This document shows, in pieces, positions 63,606-64,000 of a stretch of DNA of 64,000 nucleotides. The position numbers and the translations under genes are program-made. The DNA is taken from NCBI RefSeq assembly GCF_014197145.1, contig NZ_JACIEZ010000014.1, positions 16,922 through 80,921 on the forward strand, given 5' to 3'. The notes beneath the pieces are model-generated. The model was not told the DNA's origin. It did not search any database and saw only the letters and a list, made by a program, of their open reading frames with translations. The stretch's first letter is position 1, and the number at the start of each line of letters is the position of its first letter. Source of the DNA: Gellertiella hungarica. GTDB taxonomy: Bacteria; Pseudomonadota; Alphaproteobacteria; Rhizobiales; Rhizobiaceae.

Positions 63606-63617
63606 AGTCTGATATGC

Positions 63618-63648
63618 GAGGACCGGCTCACGCCGGTCCTCGACGTTT
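63618..63648 (+). terminator. Intrinsic terminator after the stress operon
   Basis: GAGGACCGGC (63618-63627) and GCCGGTCCTC (63632-63641) form a perfect 10-bp stem with a TCAC loop, followed by GACGTTTT. Confidence 0.8.
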
Positions 63649-63711
63649 TCGAGGCACATCATCTATCAACAGGGATGTCGGTTGGCTTTCCGGAACCTCA
63701 GAAGGTCACCC

Positions 63712-63888
63712 ATGCGAAGCATTTCCGATACCATCGAGCGGCTCGCGCCCGCGCGCAGGCGCCAGGCGCCACTGGCGAGACGAACAAGCTTGCCCGACTG
63801 GCCGATCCTGCGCGAAACCCTGGGCTGCCAGCGGTGCACGTGTAGTTTGAGTGCTCTTCCCGCCCGTGGATGCGCCAGCTATCCCTAG
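63712..63888 (+). pseudogene. Possible remnant of a PHB-depolymerase-like gene
   Basis: A 58-codon frame starts MRSISDTIERLAPARRRQA, reminiscent of the N-terminus of PHB-depolymerase-family esterases, but breaks off without the catalytic region. Assignment is weak. Confidence 0.25.
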
Positions 63889-63978
63889 ACTTACAGTGGC
63901 TTGCGTGAACTGCACCCCGTTTCGACCGGACAGTCGGCATAAGCAGAAAGGCTCAAGCACAGGCTTGGGGACAGGCTT

Positions 63979-64000
63979 ATGTCTAACGAGTATCGACACG
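63979..64000 (+). CDS. Possible start of a gene cut by the window edge
   Basis: ATG at 63979 with GGGGACAGG upstream opens a frame (MSNEYRH) that runs off the window. Too short to assign. Confidence 0.3.

Overview
The window reads as part of a large repABC-type conjugative replicon from an alphaproteobacterium of the order Hyphomicrobiales (Rhizobium/Agrobacterium/Ochrobactrum-like). This is supported by a repABC operon with an antisense RNA, a VirB/VirD4 type IV secretion system (T4SS) with a VirD2-like nick site, DUF736 and ArdC plasmid genes, and an EcfG-type stress promoter. I cannot tell from sequence alone whether the last 12 kb is still the same plasmid backbone or chromosome-like cargo.

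Layout. At 0.2-2.1 kb lie a DUF736 gene and a VbhA-like antitoxin/Fic pair. At 2.3 kb an ardC antirestriction gene starts, and it is cut in two by an element of about 8.2 kb (2956-11142). Its other half resumes at 11149. The element has three overlapping tyrosine recombinases (a recombinase-in-trio, RIT, module) at its left end and carries a HIT-family protein, a TauE/SafE permease, a 28-codon basic ORF and an intact second ardC. It is bounded by 13-bp inverted repeats. At 11.5-15.2 kb is repA-repB-repC. At 15.3-18.2 kb come an XRE regulator, a VirC1-like operon and the oriT region. At 18.2-21.3 kb are MobC and the relaxase, and at 21.3-34.2 kb a leftward virB1-B11/virD4 operon. A rightward operon of exported proteins (34.4-37.6 kb) includes three nuclease-fold paralogues lacking catalytic residues.

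The 38.0-41.6 kb block is a metal-response operon: ArsR repressor, HMA-CDF exporter, CcdA, CaCA exchanger and LspA. At 41.6-49.1 kb is a partly decayed accessory region: a broken CYP152 P450, an L,D-transpeptidase, a CzcO-like flavoprotein, a transglutaminase-like protease, a CDF exporter and DsbB with single-base frameshifts, DsbA, and an SCO1 protein. Two divergent MerR-type promoters drive the last group. The 49.3-52.1 kb stretch is a scrapyard of one complete IS3-family element, one truncated IS3-family element and two truncated recombinases. At 52.4-58.4 kb a leftward signalling operon encodes a large hybrid kinase, CheR, CheB and a response-regulator kinase. The right end holds an AraC regulator, a MOSC protein, an FAD/NAD(P)-binding oxidoreductase and an EcfG-type stress operon.

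Working together, the replication, oriT, relaxase and T4SS genes make a self-transmissible unit. ArdC would protect incoming DNA. The Fic protein ends in a charged tail much like that of the relaxase, which suggests it may itself be a T4SS substrate.
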